NCBI GenBank assembly: GCA_027559495.1
Contig: JAMXSV010000006.1
Coordinates: 1,612,001-1,676,000, forward strand
Length of the DNA stretch: 64,000 nucleotides
DNA from: Aurifilum marmelostoma
Taxonomy: Eukaryota > Ascomycota > Sordariomycetes > Diaporthales > Cryphonectriaceae
Direction: 5' to 3'
Under the pieces are notes generated by a model. The model made no database searches, was not told the origin of the DNA, and saw only the letters and a list, made by a program, of their open reading frames with translations. The translations under genes were made by a program, and so were the position numbers. This document shows, in pieces, positions 21,907 to 33,350 of this stretch; within the stretch, counting starts at the first letter, position 1, and each line of letters starts with the position of its first letter.

Positions 21907-24792
21907 TCACAACGTCCTCCCTTCACTGCTAGGACTCGTCCCATCCTCCATACTAACATTCGCGTCTACCACAAAGTCATTCCAAGCCGACCAGTCCATC
22001 ATGTCCAGCTGTAGCTGCTGGTTCTGTTCCTGCTGCTGCATCTGCAGCGCGGGATCGATATTCGCCATGGCGGCGACGGCGGCGTCGTCTAAGTCTCCAA
22101 AGTCGATGTTCCACTGCGAGTTGTGCGCGTTCTCTAGGATTAGGGCGGACGGCGTGGCGCCGGATTGAGAGCCTCTCGCGCCAGACGCAGAGCCGGATAT
22201 GAAGGCTGAGGTCGTCGTCGTCGGGACCCGCGCGCTCTCCACCATGGACGCGTCCGTGTCGCCAAAATTTGCAGTGAAAGGTATACCCGTGGGGCCTACC
22301 TCCGTGGCCGCGATACGTGCCGGCGATGTCCTAGAATGGCCTGCCGTCTGCTGTGGCAGTGACTGGGTCTCCTCGGCCGGCGCAGGCGTTCCCCAGTCTG
22401 CGTACATTGGCGATCCGTGCCCCTCAATGGACACCCGCCCCCGTATCTTCGCCAGAACCTCCCTCGGCGACCTCGGGATCGGGATGTGCGACTGCTCTGG
22501 ATCCCTGTAGTACCCCGTCTGCACACGCTGCTTTTCCCTTGCCTGCGGCGCTGCTGCTGCTGCTGTTGGTGGTCCTGTTGCCGCTGCGGTCTCTCCGCCG
22601 CCCTGGAGCCGCAACCTCCTCAGCTGTGCCTCAGTCCTCTTCTCTCTCGCCTTGCGCAGCAGTTTTCTGATGGGCCGCCACAGAGCCCCCCCGCTTGCTG
22701 TCGGCGACCTTCTCGCTCCACATGGCCAGTGCCTTCTCCACGGACACCCAGGAGCGCTCGACGAGGGGTCCATCTGTCTGGACGCAGAGCTCGGCTAGGG
22801 CAACTGCGAGGGCGTGCCACTGAACGTAACCGTCCTGCCACCACGCGAAGCGATCACGCCACTCGGCCTCAGTAATGGCAGTGCCGGCGGTGGCGGGCCC
22901 GCTGGCGGAGAGATCGAGGATGGCGACGGCAGTCTGGAGCATGTGCTCACGGGAGACGCGGGGTTTTATGGTGGGCTGGCGCACGCGAAATGGGTACTGG
23001 ATGGTGAGCCAGATAATGAGCGTGGTCAGGCGGACGACGGCGGCGGCCATGACCGAGGGGAAATGATCTGGCCGCGAGAGCGCCGGCGCCACGAACTGGG
23101 CCTCAAGCGCCTTGATGCGCTCGATCACATCCTCCTCTGAGGCCTGGGCGGCAACATAGCCCTGCTGCGGCGGGAAAGCGGTGAGGTTCGTTTGTGCCCC
23201 ACGACCATTATCGCCAGCGGCGACGCCTGCAGAGGAGGGATCATCGGAGGCAGCAGCAGGCTTGAAGAATTTGCTCCGCGGGCCGTGAATATGCAGGTAG
23301 AGACACGAGCAGTGGTAGGTGCATAAACTGAAAGTGACATCGGTGGCGGCGACACCGCGGGCGAGCTGGGGCACAGGCACGGTGGTGTCAGGGCCAAAAT
23401 CAGCGTCATCAATGTTAGAAGGCGGGATGGTGTTAAACGTCTCCTCCATGATCATGGGCTCCGTGCCCCGGTCCTGGGAGGCGCGCACGTCAAGGACGAC
23501 GACCTGGGCCCAGAGGCGGCGGCGCATCTCGGCCTCATAGGGGGAGAAAGCAGAGCCGTTACCGTCACGCTGGAGCCCACTGGCCTGGGAGAGGCGGAAG
23601 ACGAGGGCCAGGAGAGCCCAGGATGCACGAGATCTGGTATGGCTGCGGAGGCAGGTCTGAGAGAAGAGCAATCAGCAAGAGAGACAGGCTCATTCATTGG
23701 GAAGATGGAAAAACATGAGAGACGTACATCGTATATCGTCAGCGCCTGCAGGGTCTCAAGAGACGTGTTGTTCAGATAGTCGGCCCTTGCCAAGGCCACC
23801 TCGACACCCTGCCTGTACTCAGACACCAACACGGAACGCTCCTCACCCAGTATCTCCATACACGATGCCGGCGACAGGCTCGTAACGGCAGCAAAGTAGA
23901 TGGCAAACCAGAGGGCCTCGAGTTGCGGGGACGGCGGGTTGTCCTCTGGGTTCACGATAAACAAGTCGAGCTGTCTCTCGATCGTAGGCCTGTGCAAGAT
24001 CTTGAGCAGGCTGTCCACAGTGTAGAAGTAGGTGTCGCGCAGCTTCTTGATCCTCTCAGGCGGTGGGTGCCGCGGCCGATTGCTCATGACCTGTGGGTTG
24101 CCGAACATGGCGGCTGAGACGATAAAGTCGGCGGGATGGCTGCTTTGCGGCGGCTGCTGCTGCTGAGGGTCCTGCACGGCCGTGCCAGACTCGGGCGAGA
24201 GCGAGTCGTACCCCTCACCGCCCTCATCGTCATCCTCGTCCGTGTCGCTGGGAAACTCCAGCGCAGCCTTGATGCCCTCCACCTCAGTAGATAGATTGGC
24301 CCAGAACTCGCCGCTCACATATTTGGCGGCCGGGTCGTCTCTGGAGGCGGGTTCAACAATCGGGCAGCGCTTCTGTGGGTTTCTGAGCTCCATCTCCCTG
24401 AGCCGCGCCGCCGTGAGACCTGGCGCAGCGGTGGCGGTGTGGGCCATGGCTGCCGTGGCTGGCGGCCCAGCCTCAGCCCCGTCGTCCTGCTGCTGGCGCA
24501 AGGAGGGGGTTGCGGCAGAGGAGGGGTCGGCCTGGCCCACGATCGCCTCGAGCTTGGCCAGGCGATTGAGCAGCTCATGGTTCCTGTTGCGACGGGGGGC
24601 GCGGTCCTTCTTGCGAGAGGGGAAGATGCACTCGAGGCCTCCACGCACGCAGTGGGGACACGGATAGGTCTTTGCGCATTTCACCTTGCGGTGGCGGCAG
24701 TTGATGCAGGAGAGGGCGTGGACCTCCTGCTGGCCGGCACTGGGTTCAGGACGGCTGGGGGTGTTGTCTCTGCCGGTGGTGTTCATCTCCAA
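21907..24792 (-). CDS. Zn2Cys6 transcription factor with fungal-specific regulatory domain, frameshifted in this assembly
   Basis: Exon 1 is 24792-23728 and exon 2 starts at 23656; intron 23727-23657 (GTACGT, TCTCAG) keeps frame (LTIYD-TCLRSH). The zinc cluster Cys 29-32-39-45-48-55 has the classic C-x2-C-x6-C-x5-C-x2-C-x6-C spacing, followed by a basic linker and a coiled coil (HELLNRLAKLEAIVG). The fungal_trans middle region spans ~270-560 (YFYTVDSLLKILHRPT; AEMRRRLWAQVVVLD). The C-terminal ~250 residues are Gln/Ala/Thr-rich and acidic, as in activation domains. Frame A ends at GEREED, whereas the conserved WRPIRKLLRKAREKR helix and the rest are in frame B. The switch is at a run of seven C on the plus strand (22686-22692); six would keep it open. 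A nuclear regulator of unknown target; the divergent neighbour is a GNAT gene. Confidence 0.85.
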
Positions 24793-25679
24793 TGTGGTTG
24801 TGGTCAGTGGTCAGCCTTGTCACGACGACAGGTTGCGGAAGCGGTCAGCAGGAGTAAAGCATGAGGAGGAGGGAAAGGAGGAGGAAGGGATCGATGACGG
24901 CAAGGATGATGATGTGGCCAAGAGGAAATAAGGTTGGTCCAATGAGTCTTCAAGAAGGTCGTGTATTTATGGAGGCTGACATGGAATGGTATCATCCATT
25001 GGCTTTTTCCTCGCTGTGCGTAGACTTGGAGTACAAGAGGTCAGCGACTGAAGTACCGAGTGCGTAGAAGTAAGTCGAGTGAGTGGTGAGTCGCCCAAAA
25101 GCCTTCGTTGATGATGATGAGAGTTCCTTCCCGGTCCCGAAACCCCGTCCTATGGGCCCACCAGCACCGCTCCGGGTGTAGTAGGGCCCAAGGCAGTAGG
25201 CTGAAGGAAGGAGCGAGGGGCTAAAAAGAGTGGACACAATGGGAAATTTCCCACGCTAAGATACTTCTTATCGGTGATGATAAGAACTAGGACGCTGGAG
25301 CGAGGAGTCATCTCGGGTCCGCGTGGACTTGGTGCTGGAACTCCCGAGGAAAAAGGAAGAAAAAAGAAAAAAAGGAAAAAACAATAGGAAAGAAAAGAAA
25401 AATCAGCAGGGACTAGGGAGAGGTAAACAGTGACTCATGCAGGTTGAGAATGGTGGTAATGATGGCATTGTAAAAGGAAAGGAAGGGGTTACTTAGGATG
25501 CAGTGGATGGTGTCTCGTCGTTGAGTTCAGAATCAAAAGAAACCTTGTACTCAAAGTCACTCACGTATGATACTTGGCAGCACTCATTTCTGCACTGAAC
25601 ATCCCCAGGATACTTACTCACCTACTCACTCACCTTCACCGTTTTGCAGTGCAAAGATCCGGAGCCTGAACTCCAGAAA
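24793..25679. other. Divergent promoter region (regulator / GNAT gene)
   Basis: An ~890 bp spacer between two divergent genes. It includes a purine-rich tract (GGAAGAAAAAAG type) at 25355-25400. No exon was recognised. Confidence 0.5.
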
Positions 25680-26468
25680 ATGGTGTCAAGCACAGCACCC
25701 TCCTGGACCAACATCCACACCACCCTCCCGCAGCTGCCCTCCTCAGCAGCCCGCCACCCCGTCACCACCTCCCGCCTCTACCTGCGACCCCTCCACCCCT
25801 CCGACCTCGACGCCCTCTACGAGCTGCACCTTCAGCCGGAGGTCATGAGGTGGACAGCAGCAGGACACCCAGTCTCCCACAAGGACGAGACGGCAGCCAA
25901 GCTGGCGCAGTTCCTGCCGCCGCACGATATCGAGACCTTCAACTGCGCCATCTGCCTGGCGGGCGAGGATACTGGCAGCAGCAGCAGCAGCAAACTCGTC
26001 GGCATCGGAGGCGTGCACAAGATGAACACCATCTTCCCCAACACTGCCGACGGTGGTGGTGATGCGGGGCCGGCGGAGGGGGGTATGTACGGGTGGCCGG
26101 AGCTCGGGTATATGCTCAGGAAAGAGTACTGGGGCTCAGGCCTGGCGACGGAGTTTGTGAGGGCATTCCTGTCCATGTGGGAGAATCTCGACAGGGTGCC
26201 CGTCGAGGTGTGTGTGAGCACCAAGACCCTGGCGGGCGAGACCGAGCAGCATGAATCCGGCATGGTGGTGAGGAGGGAACAGTTGGTTGCCATCATCGAC
26301 TCGACAAACGTGGCTAGTCACCGCATATTGGAGAAGTCTGGGTTTGAGAGGTTTGATGTCTTGAGCGAGAGGCATAAAGCGGATCCAGAAAAGGTCACGG
26401 AGTTATATGCATTTCGGTATTTTCCCAAGGTCCGAGGGGACGAGAAAGTGGGGGAACAGCAGATATGA
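25680..26468 (+). CDS. GNAT-family N-acetyltransferase
   Basis: Single-exon ORF of 262 residues from the ATG at 25680; an in-frame upstream ATG at 25644 would add 12 residues without obvious homology. Order of features: RLYLRPLHPSDLDALYELH (strand/helix 1), a Ser-rich loop encoded by AGC repeats, the acetyl-CoA motif A region ELGYMLRKEYWGSGLATEF, and the C-terminal STNVASHRILEKSGFE motif. This pattern is typical of the RimJ/RimL-like Acetyltransf_3 group, which acetylates amines on proteins or small molecules. No transit peptide is visible. Substrate unknown. Divergently placed from the zinc-cluster regulator, which might control it, although nothing in the sequence shows this. Confidence 0.87.
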   Translation: MVSSTAPSWTNIHTTLPQLPSSAARHPVTTSRLYLRPLHPSDLDALYELHLQPEVMRWTAAGHPVSHKDETAAKLAQFLPPHDIETFNCAICLAGEDTGSSSSSKLVGIGGVHKMNTIFPNTADGGGDAGPAEGGMYGWPELGYMLRKEYWGSGLATEFVRAFLSMWENLDRVPVEVCVSTKTLAGETEQHESGMVVRREQLVAIIDSTNVASHRILEKSGFERFDVLSERHKADPEKVTELYAFRYFPKVRGDEKVGEQQI

Positions 26469-26998
26469 CGAGAACGTAAAACAGTGCCCAAGAAAAAGAG
26501 AGAACAGGAAGACGACTTTAAAGTAGATGTTCAGGGCCCGACAATATTACATAGTCTTGTCCGAATTGGCGCCGATGGAGTAATCTGCATATGTGATCGG
26601 TGTCCGTGGTGGCCTGCCAGTGAGCGCGCCCTGTTGTGCTGGACCGACCCCCTTTCGGACATTTGGAGGGCCGTTGAGGCCGCATTGCACCGATCCGTAA
26701 CATTGGTGGCGCCGCCATACCATCCAGGGAAAAGGACATTCCTCTAAATTCAGAAGTAACAGGATTAATTGCAAGACCAAGGAAGTATTACTTTGGAATC
26801 AATGTGCATGTGGAGAATCTGGAGGTCATCTCAAACCCTCAAGTGTATATAAGAGTAAAGGATAGTCAGACCAGCTCTCCTGATCTTTACTTGCAGCCAA
26901 TTGTTGAGACCCGCACCCATTACTTTTGAATTATTTTCAGTGTGTTGGATAAAGCTGTTCATTGTGCACCTACAATTTGACATTAATTGCAACTCAGA
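26469..26998. other. Intergenic region with promoter of the DUF1772 gene
   Basis: No exon. A TATA-like GTGTATATAAG at ~26841-26851 lies ~150 bp before the next start codon. Confidence 0.5.
26841..26851 (+). promoter_or_regulatory. TATA-box-like element
   Basis: TATATAAG core about 150 bp upstream of the start codon at 26999, in a pyrimidine/AT-rich leader. Position is plausible for a promoter; there is no experimental support. Confidence 0.4.
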
Positions 26999-27572
26999 AT
27001 GTCTACCCTCCCTACAGCATCTACCATCGCTGCCACAGTGGGCATTCTAGGATCAGCTTGGAACTCAGGTACTCAGATACTGTTCCAAATCACTTACACA
27101 CTCTCCCTCTTGACCATACCCAGACTAATTCATCTCTTTCTTCACAGGCGGCCAAGCCATGCTCTCGATCCTCGCCGTCCCAGGCCTGCTCTCCTCCTCC
27201 ACCCCCATCACCACACAGGCTCTCGCCCAGCAGTGGGCTGGCATCTACAACAGAGGCAAGGTGCTCGGCCCCCAAGCCGCCGCCCTCTCACTGCTGGGCT
27301 ATGGCTACATCGCCTACGCGCAGCACAGGTCACGGGGCAGTGGCTGGCAGCTGTTTGTCGGCGCGGCGGCCCTCACTGTGGGAATCGTGCCGTTCACTCT
27401 GGTCTTTATGGACGCGACGAACCAGACGCTGCTGAACGTCGCGAGCGGTGCGGCTACGGTAGGAAGTGAGGCACTCGAGGAGCTGCTTTTGCGGTGGAAG
27501 GGTCTGAACCTGGTGAGGTCCTTCTTCCCGCTGGCTGGGGCGGTGGTTGGGCTCTGGGGATTACTGGGGTGA
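26999..27572 (+). CDS. DUF1772 (anthrone oxygenase-like) small membrane protein
   Basis: Two exons, 26999-27068 and 27148-27572, giving 164 residues. Intron 27069-27147 (GTACTC, TTCACAG) joins WNSG to GQAMLSILAVP in frame. The protein has about four hydrophobic segments (TIAATVGILGSAW; AMLSILAVPGLL; ALTVGIVPFTLVF; FFPLAGAVVGLWGLL). Conserved features are WAGIYNRGKVLGP, FMDATNQTLL and LLLRWKGLNLVRS. This matches the DUF1772 family, which includes fungal anthrone oxygenases of polyketide pathways, but most members are of unknown function. No polyketide synthase lies nearby, so a role in secondary metabolism is not supported by context. Confidence 0.8.
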
Positions 27573-28317
27573 GGCTTGTGGGTTGAATAGTGGTTTACAT
27601 GTCGTGGATTGTGGGTCAGGAGTATTTGGAAAGTGTAAAAACAGGTGAAGGGGCGAAAATCATCCTCCATGTTACTATTGCATCATAATTGTGTGGATGG
27701 ACGGAAAACATCACTACTTGCTCGCCTCGCCCTGCAACAGGATGAGTGGCCAGAGGATGATCCAATAGATAAGAACACATACATCCGCAGAGTGCAGTCA
27801 CTGAATGGATCGTGATCCGATTTGCTGGCTGTCGAGACAGCTGACGAGCTTCATCGGGAGAGAGGCGTGGTATCTGGTTGGAAGAGGGCGACACCACAAG
27901 CACTTGGTTAGTTACAGCGGGTCACGGGACAGCTGTTGACCAAGATGTACCCTGGTCCAGGTCATTCGTTAGTGGGTGGTACTGACATGCACCGCCGCAG
28001 ATGGTAGTTGTTCAGTGTTGCACAGCACTAACGGCCAGGGCATCCAGCAGCGGGATGTACCACTGCCATCGCCTGTAACCGCTGCTTACTACAGGCAGCG
28101 AGTGGGGCGTGCCATACCATGCGCTGCCCTTCGCCTCTCGCCCGCACGCCCCGAGCCATAGTCACAGTCGCAGTCACGGTCGCAGTCACATTCCCCGTCC
28201 ACCGTCACAGGCACAGGCACAGGGCCACCAGCCGCAAGGCAGCAAGCAACCATGCTTACCTGGAGCCCAATGTCCCAGATTAGAAACGCCTGCTGCAGCT
28301 GAGGTACGGCAGCAGTT

Positions 28318-28358
<41 letters not shown>

Positions 28359-28671
28359 GATTCAGCAGCAGAGGGAGATCAAGCACTCTCTCTCTCTTCC
28401 ACATTCTTCTTCCTTTCTCCCGCTTCTCGCTCTGGTGCAGCTCTGAGACCCAGTCGCGCACAAGCACAATCATCCTCTACTCCCTCCTGCCAATACGGTA
28501 CATAGCTTTTTAATCACTACAACCTCGCGCGTCCACCGTCCGTTGGTCGAAGCTGCTGCCCGATGACGCTGCCAGTCCCCAGTGGAGCCCCGCCGCTGTT
28601 GTCGCTGACCGCCCGAGCTCAAGCACGCCCGCCCTCATGAGCAGCGCGCCGCTGAGGATTGCCGCATCACG
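27573..28671. other. 1.1 kb intergenic / 5' leader region
   Basis: Contains CAGTCACAGTCG-type short tandem repeats (28155-28215) and a long GCA repeat. An ORF over this repeat encodes poly-Gln but has no family resemblance and is treated as noncoding leader. Confidence 0.5.
28317..28352. repeat. (GCA)n trinucleotide microsatellite
   Basis: About 11 uninterrupted GCA/CAG units in the presumed 5' leader of the downstream plus-strand gene. Confidence 0.9.
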
Positions 28672-30800
28672 ATGGCCACCACCGCTGCCGATTTCCTTCC
28701 CAAGAAACCCCCAGTACCGCCAACAGCACCGACAGCACCAGCAGCATCACCAGCACCAGCACCAGCAGCTCCAGGAGTATCGGCAGCAGCACACCCACCG
28801 CCGGGCAACCCCACTCCGCAGGGCAACAGCAGTAGCAATAGCACTGATTACTATGGCTACCTCTTCGAGCCGGACCACACGCCGACCAAGGTCTTTGACG
28901 CCCTGCTGCGGGCCATCGGACAATATATCGTAAGTGAGCCTCCCTCTCTGCTGCTTAACTTTGGCGCATCCACTACTTTGTTTGGCAAGACTTGGGCTAA
29001 CAAGATGGCTCCCGTCCGTTGCCGCCGCTACAGATAGACAATGTCGGCGACAAGAACGACCGTGCGTTGAAGCCTAGCAAGCTCGCTGCTTTCTACAAGG
29101 AAGTGGGAGGGGACTACGACAGTGAGTGCCCTCTGGACGGAGCTCTGCGTAGAACATGTCATTATCGTTCATCACCAAAAGAGATCTGCTGACCCAGTCC
29201 ACCGCCTTGATGCACACCCACAGGACTCTTCCTCAGCCGCCCCCACGAATCTATCTCGTACATATGGCAGGTCTTTGGATGCCGTCACACCCTCGAGCCC
29301 ACCGAGGATGACTACGAACAGCCATCCATCCCGGCCCTGACCCTACAGGGCTTTGTACGCTGGGTGTCGATCCAGATCCTGCTCAGCCCGGACGAGGATG
29401 TGCCTCTGGTCCTCGCCGCCGTGAGGAAGTGGGATCTGAAGAACCCAGACACCGGCGAGCCCTTCCCCAAGAACCTCTCGGCCCTGTCTTTCCCCTCCGA
29501 GCCCGACCCTGAGATCACCTCCTGGCATGCGTCATGCGGCGAGAGGCTGAGAGAACTGGCCACGCCCAAGGAGGAGGAGTCATCGTCACCCAGACCTGCC
29601 TTTGCGACTTCTGCCGCCGATCGGGTCAACGCCGGGTTCTCACATGTCCCCGCCGGCTCGAGGGGGGCGACGGACTACTTTACCCAGCGCAGTGTTCCCT
29701 TCACCCACGTGAACCCAAACGACACTGGACGTTTTCCCAGAGGCGGCGCTCGGGTGCGTATAACTCCCGACACGCCTGAGCGGATGAGGCATGGCGGCAT
29801 CTCGCCGGGCGAGAGAGCCCGCCGACGATCCTTCTCCGACTATCCCTCTCCCCACGAAGCACCGCATTACTCGCCGCATCTGGACCCCCACAGGCCCTCG
29901 GCAGCCCGACGACACTCGCACCCGCGCCGGCCGAGTACCGACGACTCCGATCTCGACGACGACATCAGCCCACGGCCTGGCAGGCGGAGCGCTGAGCAGT
30001 ACAGACAGCCGTTCCATCGCAGCCCCAAGATGGTCCCACGCTACGTCGCCGTCCCCGCCACAGGTCCGCCGGGAGGTGGTGCGCCCCTGGCCGTGCCGAG
30101 CGCAGACGGCGGCGGCGGTGCCAAGCTGCGGGCCGGGGATCACACCATGGGGTCACGCAGAAAGAGCAGCGCGGGTTTCGACAGGGCCAGGGACTGGGCG
30201 AGCGAGAAGCTCTCTGGGATCTTCCCCATCGCCTCGCCGCTGGAGCGGCCGCGCAAGAGCCCAGGATCCAGCAGCGGCAACGTGGCGGCGGCTGCTGCCG
30301 CGGGCGGGGCGAGCTCACGGGACAGCCTTCGACTGGGCCGCAGGTCGCACGACGAAGGCGATGAAGATACGGACTCAGAAAAGGAGCGAGAGCAGCGCCG
30401 CCGCCGGGCGAGAGACTCGAGGCGGCGCACGCGGGAGTACGAGCGGGAGAGGGAGAGGGAGCAGCAACAACGGGCAGCGCGGCGGGGGAGGGATGACCCG
30501 CCGGACTGGGAGGATGCGGTGCGAGACAGAACACGAAGCAGGCGGGACGGCGTGCGCGAGGCAAGGTACCCTCATAGGCCAGACATCAACCCGCGACGGA
30601 CAAGCAGCCACGCTGATGTGGACAGGCTCGACAGAGACAGACACCGGTACGAGGTGGACCCCCGAGACCGATACCCTGACGAGAGGAGGCGACGCGGCGG
30701 GCCTCTGGACGAGAGGACAGCGAGTCCCAGCATCAAGGGCGTCGGGGGTCGGAGGTATCCTGCTGAACCGCCCTGGACTCAGGACAGCCCGCCGCTGTGA
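28672..30800 (+). CDS. Large disordered protein with a DUF7514-like N-terminal domain
   Basis: Three exons: 28672-28929, 29034-29121 and 29224-30800, giving 640 residues. Introns 28930-29033 (GTAAGT, TACAG) and 29122-29223 (GTGAGT, CACAG) keep frame. Residues 1-55 are Pro/Ala-rich. A folded domain spans ~60-240, with FDALLRAIGQYI, DNVGDKNDRALKPSKLAAFY, SYIWQVFGCRHTLEPTEDDY and LQGFVRWVSIQILL. This resembles the fungal domain listed as DUF7514; that name is from memory and should be checked. The remaining ~400 residues are low complexity: Arg/Ser/Pro-rich, with Arg-Asp and Arg-Glu dipeptide runs like those of RS-type nuclear proteins. No catalytic motif is visible. A nuclear or RNA-related role is only a guess from composition. 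Confidence 0.82.
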
Positions 30801-31350
30801 TGACGACATTACGACATTGTACTCTTGGATCCTTTGCTATTTTCTGATTTCTTTTGTCAATCTTTCATATCTCTCTAGTTGTGAGCGGAACGCGAGGTGC
30901 AGTCTGGCTGATCTTTTATACTACTTACGGAAAGCATGATGAGATAGACACACGAGATGCGGGACGACTATGATGCAAGGAACACTCCATGAAGCCACAA
31001 TGTAACTGCCCTTTTTTTTTTTTTTTTTTTTTTTGGGCCTCGTCGATGTTGTTGTTGTCCTTCTTGTTCTTTTCAGGTAAGGGAAGCTGTCTGATACAGC
31101 GTCTGGGATGGAAAATGATTGCGGTCTTCTGATGGAGTGGGTGACAGGTGACAACCCACTATCATTACCTTTTTTAACACGAGATACGATACTTTGGTAG
31201 AGATGCTGTTGGAAAACTCGGTGGGGGACATGGGCTAGCTCACAGCTACTGATGATGTGGAGTCTATACACTACTACTACACGACCTGAGTGGGTGGATT
31301 GCTGAAGATTTGGGACTTGATGTCAATTGTTCACTGTCATTGGTGTTGTT
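30801..31350. other. Intergenic region left of the transposon block
   Basis: 3' flank of the preceding gene. Contains a run of 23 T at 31012-31034. No exon was seen. Ends at the copia target site duplication ATATA (31351-31355). Confidence 0.6.
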
Positions 31351-31355
31351 ATATA

Positions 31356-31503
31356 TGTGCGAGGGCCAGTGACTCACTGCCCTGGCCTGTGCGCTGTTGC
31401 CAGCCGCCTGCCCTCACCTAGATAGCCTCTGCTAGCCAGATAGCCTCTTTTCCTCTCTTCTTTCCTTTCGGCAGCGCTTTTCCTATGCATCTGTTTTCCT
31501 ATA
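31356..31503 (+). repeat. 5' LTR of copia element
   Basis: 148 bp, begins TGTGCGAGGG and ends TTTTCCTATA. It differs from the 3' copy at only about four transitions and is not AT-shifted, in sharp contrast with the interior. Confidence 0.9.
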
Positions 31504-31774
31504 GGTTATAACCCCTCTGCTTATCTTTTCTACCCCTTTTTAGAAAGCTATAATAGTTTATATTATGCCTTTCCCCCTGCCTCTTTTTTATAAGAAAAAA
31601 CTATCGAAAATAGCCTATTTGCGCTTAATATAGTTGCTTTTATACAAAATAATAAGAAAGCTCTATAAAGCCTATCTACCAACTTAATTGCTAGTTAATC
31701 TAACTTTCTAGCAATATATACTTAATTTTCTATTGCCTAAAGACCTGCTTTTCAGTAATATATTACTAGATCTA

Positions 31775-32305
31775 TGTTATGACCCATCCAACATGCAGGT
31801 CACGACAAAGATTGCGGCATAGCACTAAGGCCACACGGAATGGACCACAGGGAGCTAAGAGTCCAACACTCTAGGACAGAACTAGCACGACGGGATTACA
31901 TAAGCCAGGATTAGGGTTATAAAGGTTGCTTAGTCGAGGGAGTCGATATCGACTCTATTAACTAGTCAAAGGAATTAGTATCAACTTAGTTAATTAGTTA
32001 AAGGATTCAATATCGACTCTAGCCCACCCTTACTAGAAAGGAACTAACACTATTAATAAAGAACTAAAGAATAGATTATAAAAGGAATATATTCGCTACT
32101 ATTAGATAAATTCAATATATAGCTCTTCAATTATTAATCTAAGTATTACTTCTAATATAAGTAATAGCTTTACTGCTAGTAATATACTATAGAAGACTTT
32201 AGAAATTATTTCTATATTCTTTAAATTATACTTTAATATCCTTTTTGCCTAATATAAACTCTTATATACTTATTATATACCCTAATTATAGTAGTACTTA
32301 TTATA
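31775..32305 (+). repeat. 5' LTR of gypsy element
   Basis: 531 bp. The first ~200 bp keep many CA/TG dinucleotides, while the inner part is strongly TA-shifted. The matching 3' LTR shows the reverse gradient. Confidence 0.93.
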
Positions 32306-32599
32306 TTTTAACAACTCTTATTTAAGAATAGTTTAGTATACTCTGCTTTAAGCAATATAGAAATATAATAGCTCTAGGAACTCTATCCTCTTCTAGCAAT
32401 AAAGCTGCTACTACTAATAAACTAATAAATCAAGTATAGCTCCTTATATAGCGCATTAATAAACTGCGCATCTATTAGCAATAGCAGAAAGCTATAATCT
32501 AGTTCTAGCAAGCTTAACTTTTTACTTAAGGGCAAATTAGCAACTCTAATGCTATAGCAGCTATTAAAAACTATAAAATGAATAAATCTATTATATTTA

Positions 32600-33350
32600 A
32601 TAGAAATTAAAAGATACTTTAAGGATTCCTTACTTAGTGCAAAGCATACTTCTTGCACTATGCCTTTTAGTTTATTATAAAATTAGAAAAGACTATCTTT
32701 GTAGGAACTTGCCTTAAGAATAATGCTCTTATTTAGTATAAGCCCTCTCTTAGGGATTACTTAAAGAATATCGCTTGCCCCAGCCTTAGAAAAGATATTA
32801 CCAAAGAAATATTTTAATCCTTTAGCAAATTCGAAAAGGTTTTTAGGAAAACCTTTAGAGACTCTAATAAGAAAAGGACTATAGCCTAATAATTTATAGC
32901 TCTGCAATAAGTTAAATTAGCCTCTATATATATAATTTAATTTAAATAACTTGCAGTATAACTTCTATAGAAAGATAGAAATTTTATAGAGCACTATTAC
33001 TAAGAACTTAAGGATAAGATTAAAGATAAAATTTCTAAATAGAATTAGCTAGAGAACTTTACTACATTCTCTAATATAGCAATTCGCATTAATAACTGCC
33101 TCTATAAATAATATATAGAAAGGAAGAAAGGAAATCTATTATAGAAGTTCTAAGCTAATATAAGCAAAAAGATATAGAATTAAGGGAATTAACCCCAGTA
33201 CTAGAGCATAGCTTATAGTAGCAGCATGCATACTAGCTCTATAAAGCTTAATATTATAAATTAATATAGCAAATATCTAGCATAAAATAATAATTAAGAA
33301 TGCTATAATTATAGAAAACTAAAATACTTTATATAAGAATATTAATAATT
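32600..33350 (+). pseudogene. Gypsy gag remnant
   Basis: Conceptual translation shows a retrotransposon Gag pattern (FIIKLEKTIFVGTCLK; FSKFEKVFRKTFRDSNKKRT; EHYYxELKDKIKDKI; IAIRINNCLY) with many in-frame stops. At ~33300-33345 a zinc knuckle C-x2-C-x4-H-x4-C is recognisable with Cys and His positions turned to Tyr, as expected from TGT and CAT converted to TAT. No translatable product. Confidence 0.85.

Noticed and set aside
22199..24667. Plus-strand ORFs opposite the Zn2Cys6 regulator
   Set aside because: Mirror frames of a GC-rich coding region; the minus strand carries the recognisable zinc cluster and regulatory domain.
28109..28513. Plus-strand ORF with poly-Gln over the GCA repeat
   Set aside because: Composition is explained by the microsatellite; no family resemblance, no splice partner, and it lies in the leader of the next gene.
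31910..31930. Telomere-like TTAGGG words in the gypsy LTRs (also near 39118)
   Set aside because: Only one or two copies, present in both LTRs at equivalent positions; part of the LTR sequence, not telomeric DNA.
32422..32658. Minus-strand ORF in the AT-rich block (also 43226-43432)
   Set aside because: Lies antisense to the gypsy gag and copia RT remnants; the frames are open by chance after mutation.
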